Shown here in pieces: positions 1 to 9,984 of a DNA stretch of 64,000 bases (its first letter is position 1; the number at the start of each line of letters is the position of its first letter). A program made the translations under genes and the position numbers. Under the pieces are notes generated by a model, which had not been told where the DNA came from, searched no databases, and saw only the letters and a program-made list of their open reading frames with translations. Source of the stretch: Lepiota brunneoincarnata (lineage: Eukaryota > Basidiomycota > Agaricomycetes > Agaricales > Agaricaceae); the NCBI GenBank assembly GCA_023014365.1, contig JAEBUN010000026.1, positions 496,001 through 560,000 of the forward strand, in the 5' to 3' direction.

Positions 1-305
1 AAGTACCTATGGTATATATACTACTGGCCTTATGAACTATGACTCGTACTAACTACATGCGGAGCAAAGTGGAGACCAATATAGTTACAAACAGATTACA
101 AATGGAATGGAAACCGGTACAGGTATGGAGACTGATAATGTATCTTGACTACAGACAGGAAATGGAGACTGGAACTAGAGACACCAAGGGTCAGGTGACC
201 ACAGCACATGTGGAGGTGGTTGCATGATTGGGGCAGTGGGTCGCGGTCAGAGCAAGTTGGGGCCGAGTCGGAGGGCAGAGGGTTGTTGTGTGGAGCACAC
301 GTGGA
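1..305. repeat. Dispersed repeat R1, copy 1 (cut by window edge)
   Basis: This stretch is repeated directly at 2,233-2,549 with mostly transition differences. Both copies begin (as visible) with AAGTACCTATGG and end near GGAGCACAYGTGGA. After the repeat this copy runs into unrelated sequence (306-353), while the other copy runs into integrase coding sequence. It is probably part of an LTR or internal region of the gypsy2 family, but the termini are not visible. The 62-codon frame inside is not credible as a gene. Confidence 0.7.
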
Positions 306-353
306 ATCGAGAAGCCGAAGTTTAAGTGATTAGACTCTGAGTTGGCATGGATA

Positions 354-407
354 TGACAGAGAGTAAACTAAACATAACTGTCCTTCTGATATGGAATTCT
401 GATAACA
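354..407 (-). mobile_element. 3' LTR remnant of gypsy1-minus
   Basis: Read on the minus strand, this begins TGTTATCAGAATTCC and follows the first about 54 bp of the gypsy1 LTR seen at 23,771-23,718. It lies directly after the end of the gypsy1 coding part. The rest of the LTR is lost at about 353. Confidence 0.75.
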
Positions 408-1242
408 TTAGGTCCATTTTGAGAGTTGTTTTCCATTACAACTTGTTAGTTCCCTTCTTCTGGATATTCGGCAAGGTAGTATGGTTTGTAGTATTCAATT
501 TGGGGGTGTTTGGTGGAGTCTGGTCAAGGGGGAATGACAGGAGAAAAGGTGGGTGTAGGGGTTCTGTGAAGGTTGAGTGCAGCAGTGGTTTCTGGGGATG
601 GGGGTTGTCCTGGGTAAAAGATGTTGTAAAGAAGTCATCTAAAATGGGGGACTTTCTATCCTTTCTTCTGGTAGGGTAATTTGGTTTTCTTCAGAAGGCA
701 CCACATGGTTCTCCTGTGATATTTGACTCAGCAACCTTGTCGTAGCATTCCTTGTAGTAGTCATTGTGGGTGAGGTTGATGTATTGATTGTGAGTTGTGG
801 GGGTTGTTGAAGATCAGGTTGTTGGGTTTCTGGAGTAGGGGGTGTGTTGAATCTTTCAAGCTGGGCATTCAGTCTGTTTATGGCATGGTTGGAAAACAGT
901 GCAGTGGGGGCATCTGTATTTGATACAGTCATATGAGTAATGTCCTGGAGCATACTGCTTGCATCCAAGACAGGCAAATTGTGGGCAGTGCATAGCCCAA
1001 TGTCCGGTGTGTCTGCATTGAATACAGACTGATCTGTCAGTGGTTCTGGGGTCGGTTTGTGTGTGAATGGGATTGGGGGAGTTCTGAATCAGGATGTTGT
1101 GATTGGTGATGGTGTGGGTGGTGTTTCTGGTGGGGGTGAGACATCCAAATGGGTTTCTGGAATTGGTGGGTTTCTTTCCCTTATTGGGAGTGGTGGTAGG
1201 GATAGGGACAGGGGTAATCATGGTAGTGGGGGAGATGGTTGT
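408..1242 (-). pseudogene. gypsy1-minus ORF3, C-terminal half with three CCHC zinc knuckles
   Basis: The minus strand encodes the second half of the extra ORF that follows the gypsy1 chromodomain. About 860-1,035 holds three Cys/His knuckles in tandem: C-X2-C-X4-H-X4-C, then two C-X2-C-X6-H-X4-C units (starting CIQC, CLGC and CPHC). A Pro/Thr-rich linker lies upstream (minus sense) and a Pro-rich tail downstream. The partner copy in gypsy1-plus (21,394-21,920) has the same three knuckles. After the third knuckle this copy meets stops. At 1,238-1,242 the ORF is cut by the gypsy2 insertion; its first half resumes at 3,852. Tandem knuckles suggest nucleic-acid binding, which is inference. Bases 408-640 are the poorly conserved tail next to the 3' LTR. 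Confidence 0.7.
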
Positions 1243-1470
1243 TGTAAGGGGACACTCCAAACACCCCAGTAGTACCTCCACCAACCCTATCAACACCCCT
1301 GGGCCCCCCAATGCATTATATATCCCTCCTTTCAAGCGCTTACACTCCTTACTATCCAGATAAAACCCTCCCTCATTCCCTCTCATTTCTACAGACTCTA
1401 GACTGTCATGTTCACTCCCCACATTTGTTTCAACCACACTGGGTCTTGTGTAACACCCAGACATCACGGC

Positions 1471-1950
1471 TGTTATGATCCTTGCTCCTTCTGTATCTGA
1501 AGATAACTGGAGAAGGCCTTCAATCACTCTACAAGGTGTCCGAGACAGTTGGCCTTGCAGAGCTTAGTGGATTGCACTCAATGAGGTAATGAGGGAACAT
1601 GCCAAGTGAAGGCAGAGAGAGGTTAATGACCACTGTTAACAAGATTAAAGCTTAAGGCTTTAATCTCTACTTGTACAGGCCTTTATATACCTATGAGATA
1701 CTATATACTCATTATAGGTTATTGGGCTGTTCTACTTGTCCTGCACAGTCTTGACCATGATGCACATCCTAGCCGATGGCATCCTACTGTTATTTATATC
1801 TTACAATGAGTCAGTATCCTCGTTCTCCATTCCACTGCTGTGCAATGTTCCATCACTTTCCTCTGACTTATAATCCTCTTCTCCCAATCCCATCTCCATG
1901 GATTCTCTTCCATTCTCGCTTTCCATTCTCTTGGTGCTTCTGTTAGAGCT
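1471..1950. mobile_element. Family-B LTR fragment (LTR-B3)
   Basis: Bases from TGTTATGATCC at 1,471 to about 1,950 align with the first two thirds of the 698-bp family-B LTR at 20,696 (same orientation on the plus strand). It includes the shared run CTTTAATCTCTACTTGTACAGG. Identity fades at about 1,945. The copy is CpG-poor and lies inside the gypsy2 LTR-like sequence. No matching far end or TSD was found, so it is truncated. Confidence 0.75.
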
Positions 1951-2232
1951 GGTGCGGATTGGGACTGAAGCAGAGGGTTGGAGTGGTATCCTTGATATAA
2001 GGTAACCAGGGGCCAGGGCAAAGTCAGTATGTAGACTTTGGGACTGAGGTGGAGTACTTCAGGTGGGGGGTTGGACTTGCGGCCTCAGCTTATGTGCTGT
2101 GCCCTCCTACTGTCTAAGTCCATATTTCAGGTGGTCGGGGCTGAAGCAGAGTGAGGCAGAACAGAGGAGAGGATATGGAACAGGGAGCTGGTCCACTGCT
2201 TGATTTGATTATCAGACTGAAGAGTACAAGCC

Positions 2233-2549
2233 AAGTACCTATGGTATATATACTACTGGCCTTATGAACTATGACTTATACTGACTACGTGTGGAGTGAA
2301 ATGGAGACCAATATAGTTACAAACAGATTACAAACGGATTATGAATGGAATGGAAACTGGTACAGGTATGGAGACTGATAACGTATCTTGACTATGGATG
2401 GGAAATGGAGACTGGGAATTAGAGACACCGAGGGTCAGGTGACCACAGCACATGTAGAGGTGGTCACATGATCAGGGCAGTGGGTTGTAGTCAGAGCAAG
2501 TTGGGGCCAAGTCAAAGGGCAGAGGGTTGTTGTGTGGAGCACATGTGGA
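2233..2549. repeat. Dispersed repeat R1, copy 2
   Basis: Second direct copy of the repeat at 1-305, differing by a small internal expansion and several transitions. Its right edge abuts the integrase pseudogene. Confidence 0.7.
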
Positions 2550-3515
2550 GTTGCCCAACTGCTCCTACACAACATATGGAAACTACATGGACTCCCCAAA
2601 CAGGTAGTATCAGACAGAGGGCCCCAGTTTGTCACAGAGTTCACTAAGGAACTCTACCAGAAATTGGGAATCAAAGTAGTGAGCACAACCGCATGGCACC
2701 CCCAGGCAGATGGTCAAACCAAGAGGGTTAATCAAGAGTTAGACCAGTACCTTCGGATCTTCATCAATGAGAGGCAAGACGACTGGCTAGACCTCTTCCC
2801 ACTAGCCAAGTTTCAGCATAATAATCATATCCACTCCTTGACTCAACACTCCCCCTTCCTTCTCGACACTGGCAGACATCCCCAGATGGGTTTCGAACCC
2901 CATCAGCAACCCTCTCACTTGGAAACAGTTAACAAGTTTACTGATTGGATGAAAGCAACAATGGAGGAGGCTAAAGCAGCATTGGTATGGTCCAAAGACA
3001 GAATGGCAAGGTACTACAACCAGCGCTGCACCCCAGCACCTGTCTTTAAACCAGGAAATTGAGTTTACTTAGACATGAGTGATATTCATACCACTCAACC
3101 ATCCAAGAAATTATTACACCTCAGACTCGGCCCCTATGCAGTAGAACGATAAGTTGGTGCTAGTGCCTATTGCCTGAAACTCCCCCAGTCTATGCAACGC
3201 CTCCATCCAGTATTCAACATTGTGAAGCTCTCCCCCATGCCAGAGGACCCATTTCCAGCCTGGCAGCCACCCCCACCACCAGATCCCAGAGTTATCAACA
3301 ATGAAGAGGAATAGGAGGTAGAAGAGATCCTGGACAGCCAATTTGTACAACAAAAACTCAAATTTCTGGTCAAGTGGAAAGGCTTTGGTCATGAACACAA
3401 TTCTTGGGAAAACTCTGCTGACATACATGCTCCCGGACTCATTAAGAAATTCTACGAATGACACCCTGGGGCCCCACGCTTCATATGAGCCCTCCAGTTC
3501 AGTTCCATCCCATTC
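2550..3515 (+). pseudogene. gypsy2 integrase C-terminal half plus chromodomain
   Basis: A frame open to 3,060 encodes the second half of a retroviral-type integrase core: SDRGPQF with the second catalytic Asp, then WHPQADGQTKRVNQELDQ with the catalytic Glu. It continues past stops (3,061; others near 3,150 and 3,314) into the linker LHPVFNIVKLSP and a chromodomain (VEEILDS, FLVKWKGFGHEHNSWE at about 3,316-3,420), ending near HPGAPRF. The zinc-binding and first-Asp portions, RT and gag are missing. The sequence is clearly different from the gypsy1 integrase, so this is another chromovirus family. Confidence 0.8.
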
Positions 3516-3617
3516 CAACCATTCCCAGATAAAACCCTCCCTCATTCCCTCTCATTTCTACAGACTCTAGACTGTCATGTTCACTCTCCACATTTGTTTC
3601 AACCACACTGGGTCTTG

Positions 3618-3846
3618 TGTAACACCCAGACATCACAGCTAAGCCTGGCCCAATTTATATTGATTATATAAGTTAGGTATATACCTAGTTTTTGCCTGCA
3701 GGGGTTTCCTCATCCTATTCTCTTAGGATTTCCCTGCAGGTATGTGTCCTGTACATAACTCATACATAGTCTAATATCACTTAGGATTTCCCTGCAGTGT
3801 CACTTTGGCTCCCTGAGTTGCCTGAGCCCCACAAGTTGCCCTAACA
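3618..3846 (+). mobile_element. Possible gypsy2 3' LTR or 3' end
   Basis: The stretch runs from TGTAACACCCAGAC to CCCTAACA, which is TG..CA in form, and its right end is fixed by the TSD GTTGT. A matching start (TGTAACACCC) recurs at 1,449 before being cut by LTR-B3. It contains a repeated motif TTAGGATTTCCCTGCAG (two copies near 3,724 and 3,782). Whether the LTR starts exactly at 3,618 is inferred. Confidence 0.4.
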
Positions 3847-3851
3847 GTTGT

Positions 3852-4425
3852 GGTGGGGGGCTTTGAGGAATGTATCTTGTTTTGCTTGGGTATGTTCTTT
3901 GACACCTCAGACATGAGGCTCAATCGTGTTCTGAGAAGTTCCTCAAGTGATTCTGCTCAGGCTCATTGCATATTGTATGCAGCAGCAAGAGCCTTAGTCT
4001 GTCGTACGTGGTGGGTATAGCTGGCCCAGAGTTGTCAGTCATATTCTGAAATTGGAGATTGTTCCAATCTATTAGTAAAGGTTCAGCTGGTGGCAGCCTT
4101 GTGCAGATCTCCATTAGAAGGGTGATCTGATCTCAGTGGTCATACTCCAGCTGAGTGGAATCTAAGGGAGGCAGCTGGGGTGACTGTGGGTTCTGGGGTG
4201 GCATTGGGGGTCAGGGGTCTTGTCTCTATCAAGGGCATAGGCATCAGTGAAGGTGTGAGAGGGAGTGTGGGGAGATGGGGCCAGAATGGGAGTTGTTTGA
4301 AGTGTTGTATGTTCAACGTCCTGGTCATTGATGATGATAACTGAAGATGATGAGGAGGTGGGAGAAGGTGTTGTGGAAAAGGGGGGAGTAGTTTGGGGAC
4401 AAGTGAGGTCAGGGTTCATGGGCAT
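3852..4425 (-). pseudogene. gypsy1-minus ORF3, N-terminal half
   Basis: Minus-strand frames here match the start of ORF3 in gypsy1-plus (20,095-20,690): a Pro/Ser/Thr-rich start, then the segment TTYDRLRLLLLHTICN and a degenerate CPRC region. It overlaps or directly follows the chromodomain end. Frames break at about 4,160 and 3,920. The second half lies at 856-1,242, beyond the gypsy2 insertion. Confidence 0.65.
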
Positions 4426-6100
4426 TTTTTAAGTTGTTTTGGTGTGGGAGCAAAGTTGTTTCTGGTAGGTTCTGGTGGGTTCCTGATCTTTCTGGGGAAT
4501 TCCATGGGCTTCTTTATACTCAGTTAAGTATTCTTCAGTGTTTGTATGGAGTGTTTCATTGGTGATCCATTCATTCTCCATGTGGGAGTATCCTTTCCAT
4601 TTGATGTAGTATTGGAGTTTTCCATGATATCAGTGGTGATTGAGAATGGTTTCGATTTCATATTCTTCTTCTTCATTGATGATGTCAGGTGGTGGTGGTG
4701 TTGGATAAGATCCATATGCTTCTGTTTTGTTGAATGGGGTGAGAAGGTTTTGATGGAATACTGGGTGAATTTTCCATTTGATTGGAAGTTGGAGTTTGTA
4801 GGTCATTGGTGACAGGACTTCTTTAATGATGAATGGTCCTAGTCATTTTGGGAATATTTTTCATGATTGGAATGGAAGTTTGAGGTTCTTGGCTTCTAGC
4901 CATACTTTCTGACGTGTTTCAAGGGGTTTGGCAGTTCTTCTGCTTCTTTGTTTCATGATATTGGCAGCTATTTGGTGAGTGGCATGTGCTTCTTTTCGGG
5001 TGTCGTCTAGAAGTCTGATGCAATCATCTACTGATGGAAAGTTTGATGTTTCCATGATGGTGGGGATTGCTGGAGGATTGTATCCCATGATGAGTTCGAA
5101 AGCGGATCTTTGATTCTTGGTGTGTGTTTTGGAGTTGTGGGAGAATTCGAGGATAGGGAGTGTTTCTGACCATTCATGAGGGTTTCTGGTGCAGTATATG
5201 GATAGATAGGTTTCTATTTCTTGGTTGTATTGTTCAGTAGTTCCATCTGTTTGTGGATGATAGGCAGTGGAGAAGGCTTGTTTGATGTTTAGTCATTTTG
5301 CTAGTTGCCTGAGGGATTGGGCAGTGAATCTAGGGTCTCTGTCTGATATGATTTTGTCAGGGAGACTGTATCTTGTGAATACTTTCTCAATGAGAAGTCT
5401 TCCAATGTTGTCGGCTGTGGCGTTTCCTGATGTAGGGATGAAAATTACCCCCTTTGTAAGGCTGTGGTCCACCATGGACAATATGGCATTGTTCCCCATG
5501 GATGGTGGAAGACTGGTGATTAGATCCCAGGAGATCTGGCTAAATGGGCATAGTGAGGGCACTGGTTGAATTGGTTGAATTGGAGCATGGTCCAGTCATT
5601 GGATGATTTTGTGTTGCTGACACTCTGGACAGCCTTTGACGTAGTTCTTTATGAACATTGACATCCCTGGCCAATATACTTCTTTCTTGGCAAGGCAGTA
5701 TGTTTCCTGTTCTCCAGGATGGCCACGTGTAGGGTGGTCATGGTATCTTGCGATGACTTTGCATCTGAGTTGGAGGTCTTCAGGAATGATGACACATTCT
5801 TGGAACATGAGGAGTGGACCATTTGGGGTCAGGACTGTTCCAAAGTCTTTATCAGTGGCATTAGGGTGGGATTCTTTCAGGAGTCTGAACACTTCAGTGG
5901 TTCTAGCATCATATTTGGGTGATTCTGTGATTCTTTCTTGGAGTTCCATATCAATGGTGGCAATAAAGAGGTGTTCTGGGAGTACTATGATCAAGTTTTG
6001 ATCTTCTATGTTGGCTGTGGTGACAACGAGGTTATCTGGAAGCACGGTAACATCTTTGTTATTGTTGTCCTCATCAGGGATGTGGTCTGGACATCTTGCT
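4426..6100 (-). pseudogene. gypsy1-minus integrase and chromodomain
   Basis: On the minus strand, 6,045-5,600 encodes the H2C2 zinc-binding head of integrase (HPTRGHPGEQET, then KGCPECQQHK). 5,562-5,293 encodes the core with the first Asp (FSQISWDLI, MVDHSLTKGV) and ISDRDPRFTAQS with the second Asp. 5,100-4,860 follows with the C-terminal part, and a degenerate chromodomain lies at about 4,720-4,480. Stops and frameshifts separate the pieces. The matching segment in gypsy1-plus is 18,476-20,091. Confidence 0.8.
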
Positions 6101-6396
6101 AGAGCGTCTGGTGCAGGAATCTTTGATCCTGGGATGTGTTCTAATTTGAAGTTGTAGTCGGTGAGGGTCTGGACCCATCATGCTTGTCAGCAGTTGATTT
6201 TCTGGGGTTTATGCCAGTATGTGAGGTTTTGGTGGTCCATTCTGATATGGATGGTGTGGGGACTGCCAAGGAGGTAGTGGCACCATTCTTTGAGGGCTCG
6301 GATAATAGTGAGAAGTTCCCTGTCATAGATATCATAATTGCATTCTGCTGGTCCGAACATCTTTGAATAGAATGATACAGGTTTCCATATGCTGTT

Positions 6397-6714
6397 TGTT
6401 AGGAGAGTAAGAGGCTGGAACCAATTTAATATTTGAGTGCCAATCGTAATTGGCACACATGCTACTTAAGTACCGCAATGGTCTGCACACAGACTGGGTA
6501 ACCAAACACTACGTAGACTACCAGAAATATCATGTGCAAACAATATACAACAACTTAGAATTGTACGCAGGGTTGGGCTTGGGGATGGGAGTGGCCAAAG
6601 GATGAGGCTGGGTTCAACATCAGGCATCAGCTAGGGTGGCTGAACCCAGATGCTTTACCACAGACCTCTAGACATACCTTGCATAAGGGGGGGCAACCCA
6701 TCAGTCCCCTTACA
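6397..6714. mobile_element. Family-C solo LTR, diverged copy (LTR-C1)
   Basis: It begins TGTTAGGAGAGTAAGAGG and ends AGTCCCCTTACA, like the two well-preserved C copies at 7,564 and 11,874, but with many transitions. The flanks CTGTT (6,392-6,396) and CCATT (6,715-6,719) fit a 5-bp TSD that has since changed at two positions by transition; the uninterrupted gypsy1-plus sequence shows a single CTGTT-like site here. It sits inside gypsy1-minus RNase H. Confidence 0.75.
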
Positions 6715-6727
6715 CCATTGATGTCAT

Positions 6728-8300
6728 TGAAAAGGTGGAAATATTTGTGGATTTTAATATAGATAGAGGGCTTGTTCTCACTAAGCTTAGTCAAAATTTG
6801 ATAAGCTTAAGTTAATACAAGTAGTATGAGATAGATAATGAACAGTTTCGTCTTTTAGGGTGTTCTGGGGGTGCATTCTGACAGCAAAAAAAATTCAAGA
6901 GAATAGTGTTTTTTAGAGGTTAATGAACAGCCATTGAAGTTATCTTAGCCATATGGTGCAACAGTAAAAGGACAATCCCTGTCAATTCAAAGCATGGGGT
7001 CTCTAGTCTCTGGTCTCTGGTCTCTGAACTCTGTTCTCTATCTCTGTCTCTATCTCTAGGTTGGTCGACGACCAAAGAAATCACACTTAATGATGCACAC
7101 TAAGTAGTCCTCTGAAACCATTCTTGATCACGGCTTGCAGACTTGCGTGTGGAAGCAGGGGTGAGACCTCTTGCTTCTTCATGAACAAGCGCAACCGTAT
7201 TTATATTGTTTAGATACATATGAGAGATAATAAATATGAAATAGAAAACAATAAGGTTAATTGTTACAGGTACTGCAGAATATTTTGGAAGGTTTGGCAG
7301 CATTTCTACCTTGCCCTGGGTTATGGGTTTTTCTCTGATTGATGAATGGCAATCCAGCCAGACATGTTCCGTGCTTGTCTGCATTATTCTGTGTCCACAT
7401 GAGCGTGTTAAGCCTCCAGATCAATTATGATCAGAATGTATGGCATATGGACAATCCCTTGATCCATTGTGATTAATCTCAGTTTAGGCAATATGTTGAG
7501 GTGCCAGGACCCACAAAGCACTCATTAATTATGAGTCTTTGATATTTCTAGGGTTTTGGGCATTGTTAGGGGAAGTAAGAGCACCGGAACCAAGTTGATA
7601 TTTGGGTGGCAAATACAATCGACACCCACACTACTTATATACATAGAGGCCTGCACACAGACCGGGTAGCCAAACACTACGTAGCTACTAGAACATAACG
7701 TACGCAAACAATATACAAACAACATCAGTCGCACGTGGGTTAGACTTGGGGATGGGGGTGGCCGAAGGCCGAGGCCGGGCTTAGGCATCGGGCATCGGCT
7801 AGAGAGGCCGAGCACGGATACCCAACCACAGACCCCTAGACGTACCTTGCGTAAGGGGGTATAGTCCCCTTACAGGCATCAGGTATCACCTCCTGAATGT
7901 TGGATGTTCCATTCCGTGGTCTGGTCATCATTATTGGGCTTGTCATAGGCATGATACACCTGCGACAGCCACTATGTACATTCTTTGGGTTCAAACCCAT
8001 CCAAGTTCATCAGAAAACTGCTCATAAGGTCCCTTGATGTGACTGGAGTATACTCAATAGGCTATGTAGAGTCCTGAATCCCTCTGGAGAGCATTCTGAT
8101 AGCTTGGTTCACTAGGCTTAGTGATAATGAACTGGTTTGAACACTTCCGAGGCTCAAATATCCTCAATTTGGTTGAATTGGCTACTACAGGACATAGTAC
8201 CAATCCTCTATAGAGTTCTTTAATGATATAGCTGATGATTCTATGTAGAGAATCATTCCAGAGTATGGAATTCAGGTATAGGCATGAAATTGGTGTATCA
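6728..8300. mobile_element. Family-D repeat, 1.3 kb, probable solo LTR (D1), with LTR-C2 nested
   Basis: It starts TGAAAAGGTGG and ends GTGTATCA, flanked by the 4-bp duplication TCAT (6,724-6,727 and 8,301-8,304). Without the nested LTR-C2 (7,564-7,874) it is about 1.26 kb and aligns along its whole length with D2 (13,796-15,096). Ends TGA..TCA and TSDs favour a solo LTR or non-autonomous LTR element. No convincing coding region was seen; the minus-strand frames crossing 8,054-8,300 are shared by both copies but resemble no family I know. Confidence 0.75.
7564..7874. mobile_element. Family-C solo LTR (LTR-C2)
   Basis: A 311-bp element running from TGTTAGGGGAAGTAAGAGC to TATAGTCCCCTTACA. Its imperfect terminal inverted repeats (TGTTAGGGGA/TCCCCTTACA) are flanked by the duplication GGCAT (7,559-7,563 and 7,875-7,879). 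It is inserted in the D1 repeat, so it is younger than D1. It is nearly identical to LTR-C3, and most differences are CpG versus TpG or CpA. The 96-codon minus-strand frame crossing it is a by-product of the LTR sequence. Confidence 0.9.
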
Positions 8301-9336
8301 TCATGTTGGTATAAGACAGCGCCTGATGCGAATTTGGAAGCATCAGCTTCTATTTTGAAGGGTTTTGTGGGGTCAGGCATGAGGAGTACCAGTTCTTTTA
8401 AGAATTTGTTTTTGAGCATTTTGAACACTTTTTGTTGTTCTTCTTTCCATTCAAATTTGGTTGATTTGGATAGGAGTTGGTTAAGGGGTTTGGTGTGGTG
8501 GGAGTAACTGCGGATGAACTTCCAGTAGAAGTTACAGAATCTGATGAATTTCCAAATGTGTTGGACAGTTTTTGGCACTGGCCAGTCTTCTATTCCCTTG
8601 AGTTTTCCAGGGTCCATTTTTATCTCATCTGGCATGATGATCATGCCGAGATATTCAAGTTGTTGTTTGTTCAACTTGCATTTCTCCATTTTGAGGTAGA
8701 GGTCATTTTCCTGCAGAATTTGCAGTACCTTTTCCATAAGTTGGTCAGTTTCTTCTTGGGTTTTGCTGTAGATTAGGATATCATCCATATAGATGATAAT
8801 TCCTCCTCCATTATTTCGGAGAATAATGTGTCCATCATATGTTGGAATGTAGTGGGACTGTTGCAAAGTCTGAAAAACATCACAGTTGGTTCAAAAAGAC
8901 CCATAGGAGTCTTGAACACTGCTTTCCATTGATCACCATCTTTGATTCTGATGTTATTGTTTCCTAGGCGGACGTCAAGCTCAGTAAAGTATTTAGCTCC
9001 TTTGAGTTTATCCATGATAGAGGAAATCATGGGGATTGGATAGGCATTTTTGACTGTATGATCATTTAGATAACAATAGTCTTGGCAGGGTCAGAGGTCT
9101 CCTCCTTTCTTGGCAACAAAGAAGAAAGGTGATGCCATAGGGGATTTTGAGGGGTGGATGTACCCTTTTTGGAGGTTTTCATCTATAAATTCTTTTAGTG
9201 CTTTTTCTTTGGCAGGTGCCACTTGATAAGGTTTCATCAATTTTGCTTCGAATGTTCGCTTTAGTTTGATTTCATGATCAAATGTTCTTGATGGTGGGAA
9301 TCATTTGGAGGCTTTCTTGTTGAATATCTTAGCCCA

Positions 9337-9984
9337 TCAGGCAAATCTCCAAGGGATTTTGGGTGGTTCCTTGTTTGATTCTGGTTGTTTTCCTTTTTGG
9401 TTTGCCAATTTTGTCAGGTTGTGTTGCTCATTGTGGAGTATTGTGGCATGTGTAGCTTTGGCATTTACTTCTAATGGGGTTAGAAGCATTGGATTCATTT
9501 CTCTTTCTAAAGAGAAGGTGTCAAGGTCAACATTTGAAAGGTTGACGTATTCTTCTGGGTTATCCTTGGGTTGAGAGGTTTTTCCAGCCATTATGTCTAT
9601 GGCAATGGAGTTGAGTACAACAGGTCATTGTAGGGTTCTGAGGAGTTTGGAGAAGTCTTTGTGGTTGATTTGGGGTTTCCAAGAGAATGTCTTGGTTTTC
9701 CAGTTGATGTCAGGGTTGTATTGTTCCAACCAGGGAAATCTGATGATGAGGTCTTTTACACTGGTATTTGTGACATACACTTCTAGCATGCAATCTCTTC
9801 CATCAATGATGGTTCTGATTTTGATATATTCATTGATCTTGCCATGTTGATTGTCAGTTCCATCAACATTGCTGAGAGGGATTGGTTGGTCCAGCCATTT
9901 TGTTTGATAACTGTGTTGTTCAACAACTTTGTGGGAGATAAAGTTCCCTTGAGCTCCTGAATCTATCAGGGTGGTGATGGCCAC
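9337..9984 (-). pseudogene. gypsy1-minus aspartic protease region
   Basis: Minus-strand frames (9,984-9,625, then 9,591-9,337) encode a retropepsin-like protease: the active-site motif LIDSGAQGNFI, then LIIRFPWLEQYNPDINW (the usual hydrophobic-G motif has become IRF by a G-to-R change). It ends in the linker before RT. Compared with gypsy1-plus (16,434-17,081) most changes are transitions. The frame breaks at about 9,600. Confidence 0.8.

Larger units (their letters stand above)
1243..3846 (+). mobile_element. gypsy2 composite insertion (second Ty3/gypsy family, internally rearranged)
   Basis: This block interrupts the gypsy1-minus zinc-knuckle ORF. Its ends are TGTAAGGGG at 1,243 and CCCTAACA at 3,846, and it is flanked by the 5-bp duplication GTTGT (1,238-1,242 and 3,847-3,851). 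It contains two direct fragments of the same 3' region (about 1,290-1,470 and 3,460-3,640, sharing a 110-bp stretch starting GATAAAACCCTCCC), a family-B LTR fragment, repeat R1, and an integrase-chromodomain pseudogene. The central 1,951-2,232 is unassigned. The TSD shows that the outer ends belong to one insertion event; the internal order reflects later insertions or deletions. Confidence 0.65.
6101..9330 (-). pseudogene. gypsy1-minus reverse transcriptase and RNase H (split by insertions)
   Basis: Minus strand, in coding order. RT palm and fingers run from about 9,240 to 8,770 ([19 protein letters not shown], then [15 protein letters not shown]). The catalytic box [13 protein letters not shown] lies at about 8,795-8,757, the connection domain to 8,480 (LEYLGMII, KFEWKEEQQKVF), and RNase H begins at 8,400-8,305 (IEADASKFASGA). 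RNase H is then cut by a D-type repeat and a C-type LTR and resumes at 6,396-6,187 ([33 protein letters not shown]). The TSD TCAT (6,724-6,727 and 8,301-8,304) marks the larger cut. It is dead as given. Confidence 0.85.

Noticed and set aside
1243..1470. A 5' LTR for gypsy2
   Set aside because: The segment contains the end of a chromodomain ORF and 3' non-coding sequence matching 3,460-3,640, so it is a 3' internal fragment, although its outer edge coincides with the insertion boundary.
7525..7815. 96-codon minus-strand frame repeated at 11,709-12,125
   Set aside because: The shared part is the family-C LTR; the frame is open only because the two LTRs are nearly identical, and it runs into unrelated flank at each site.
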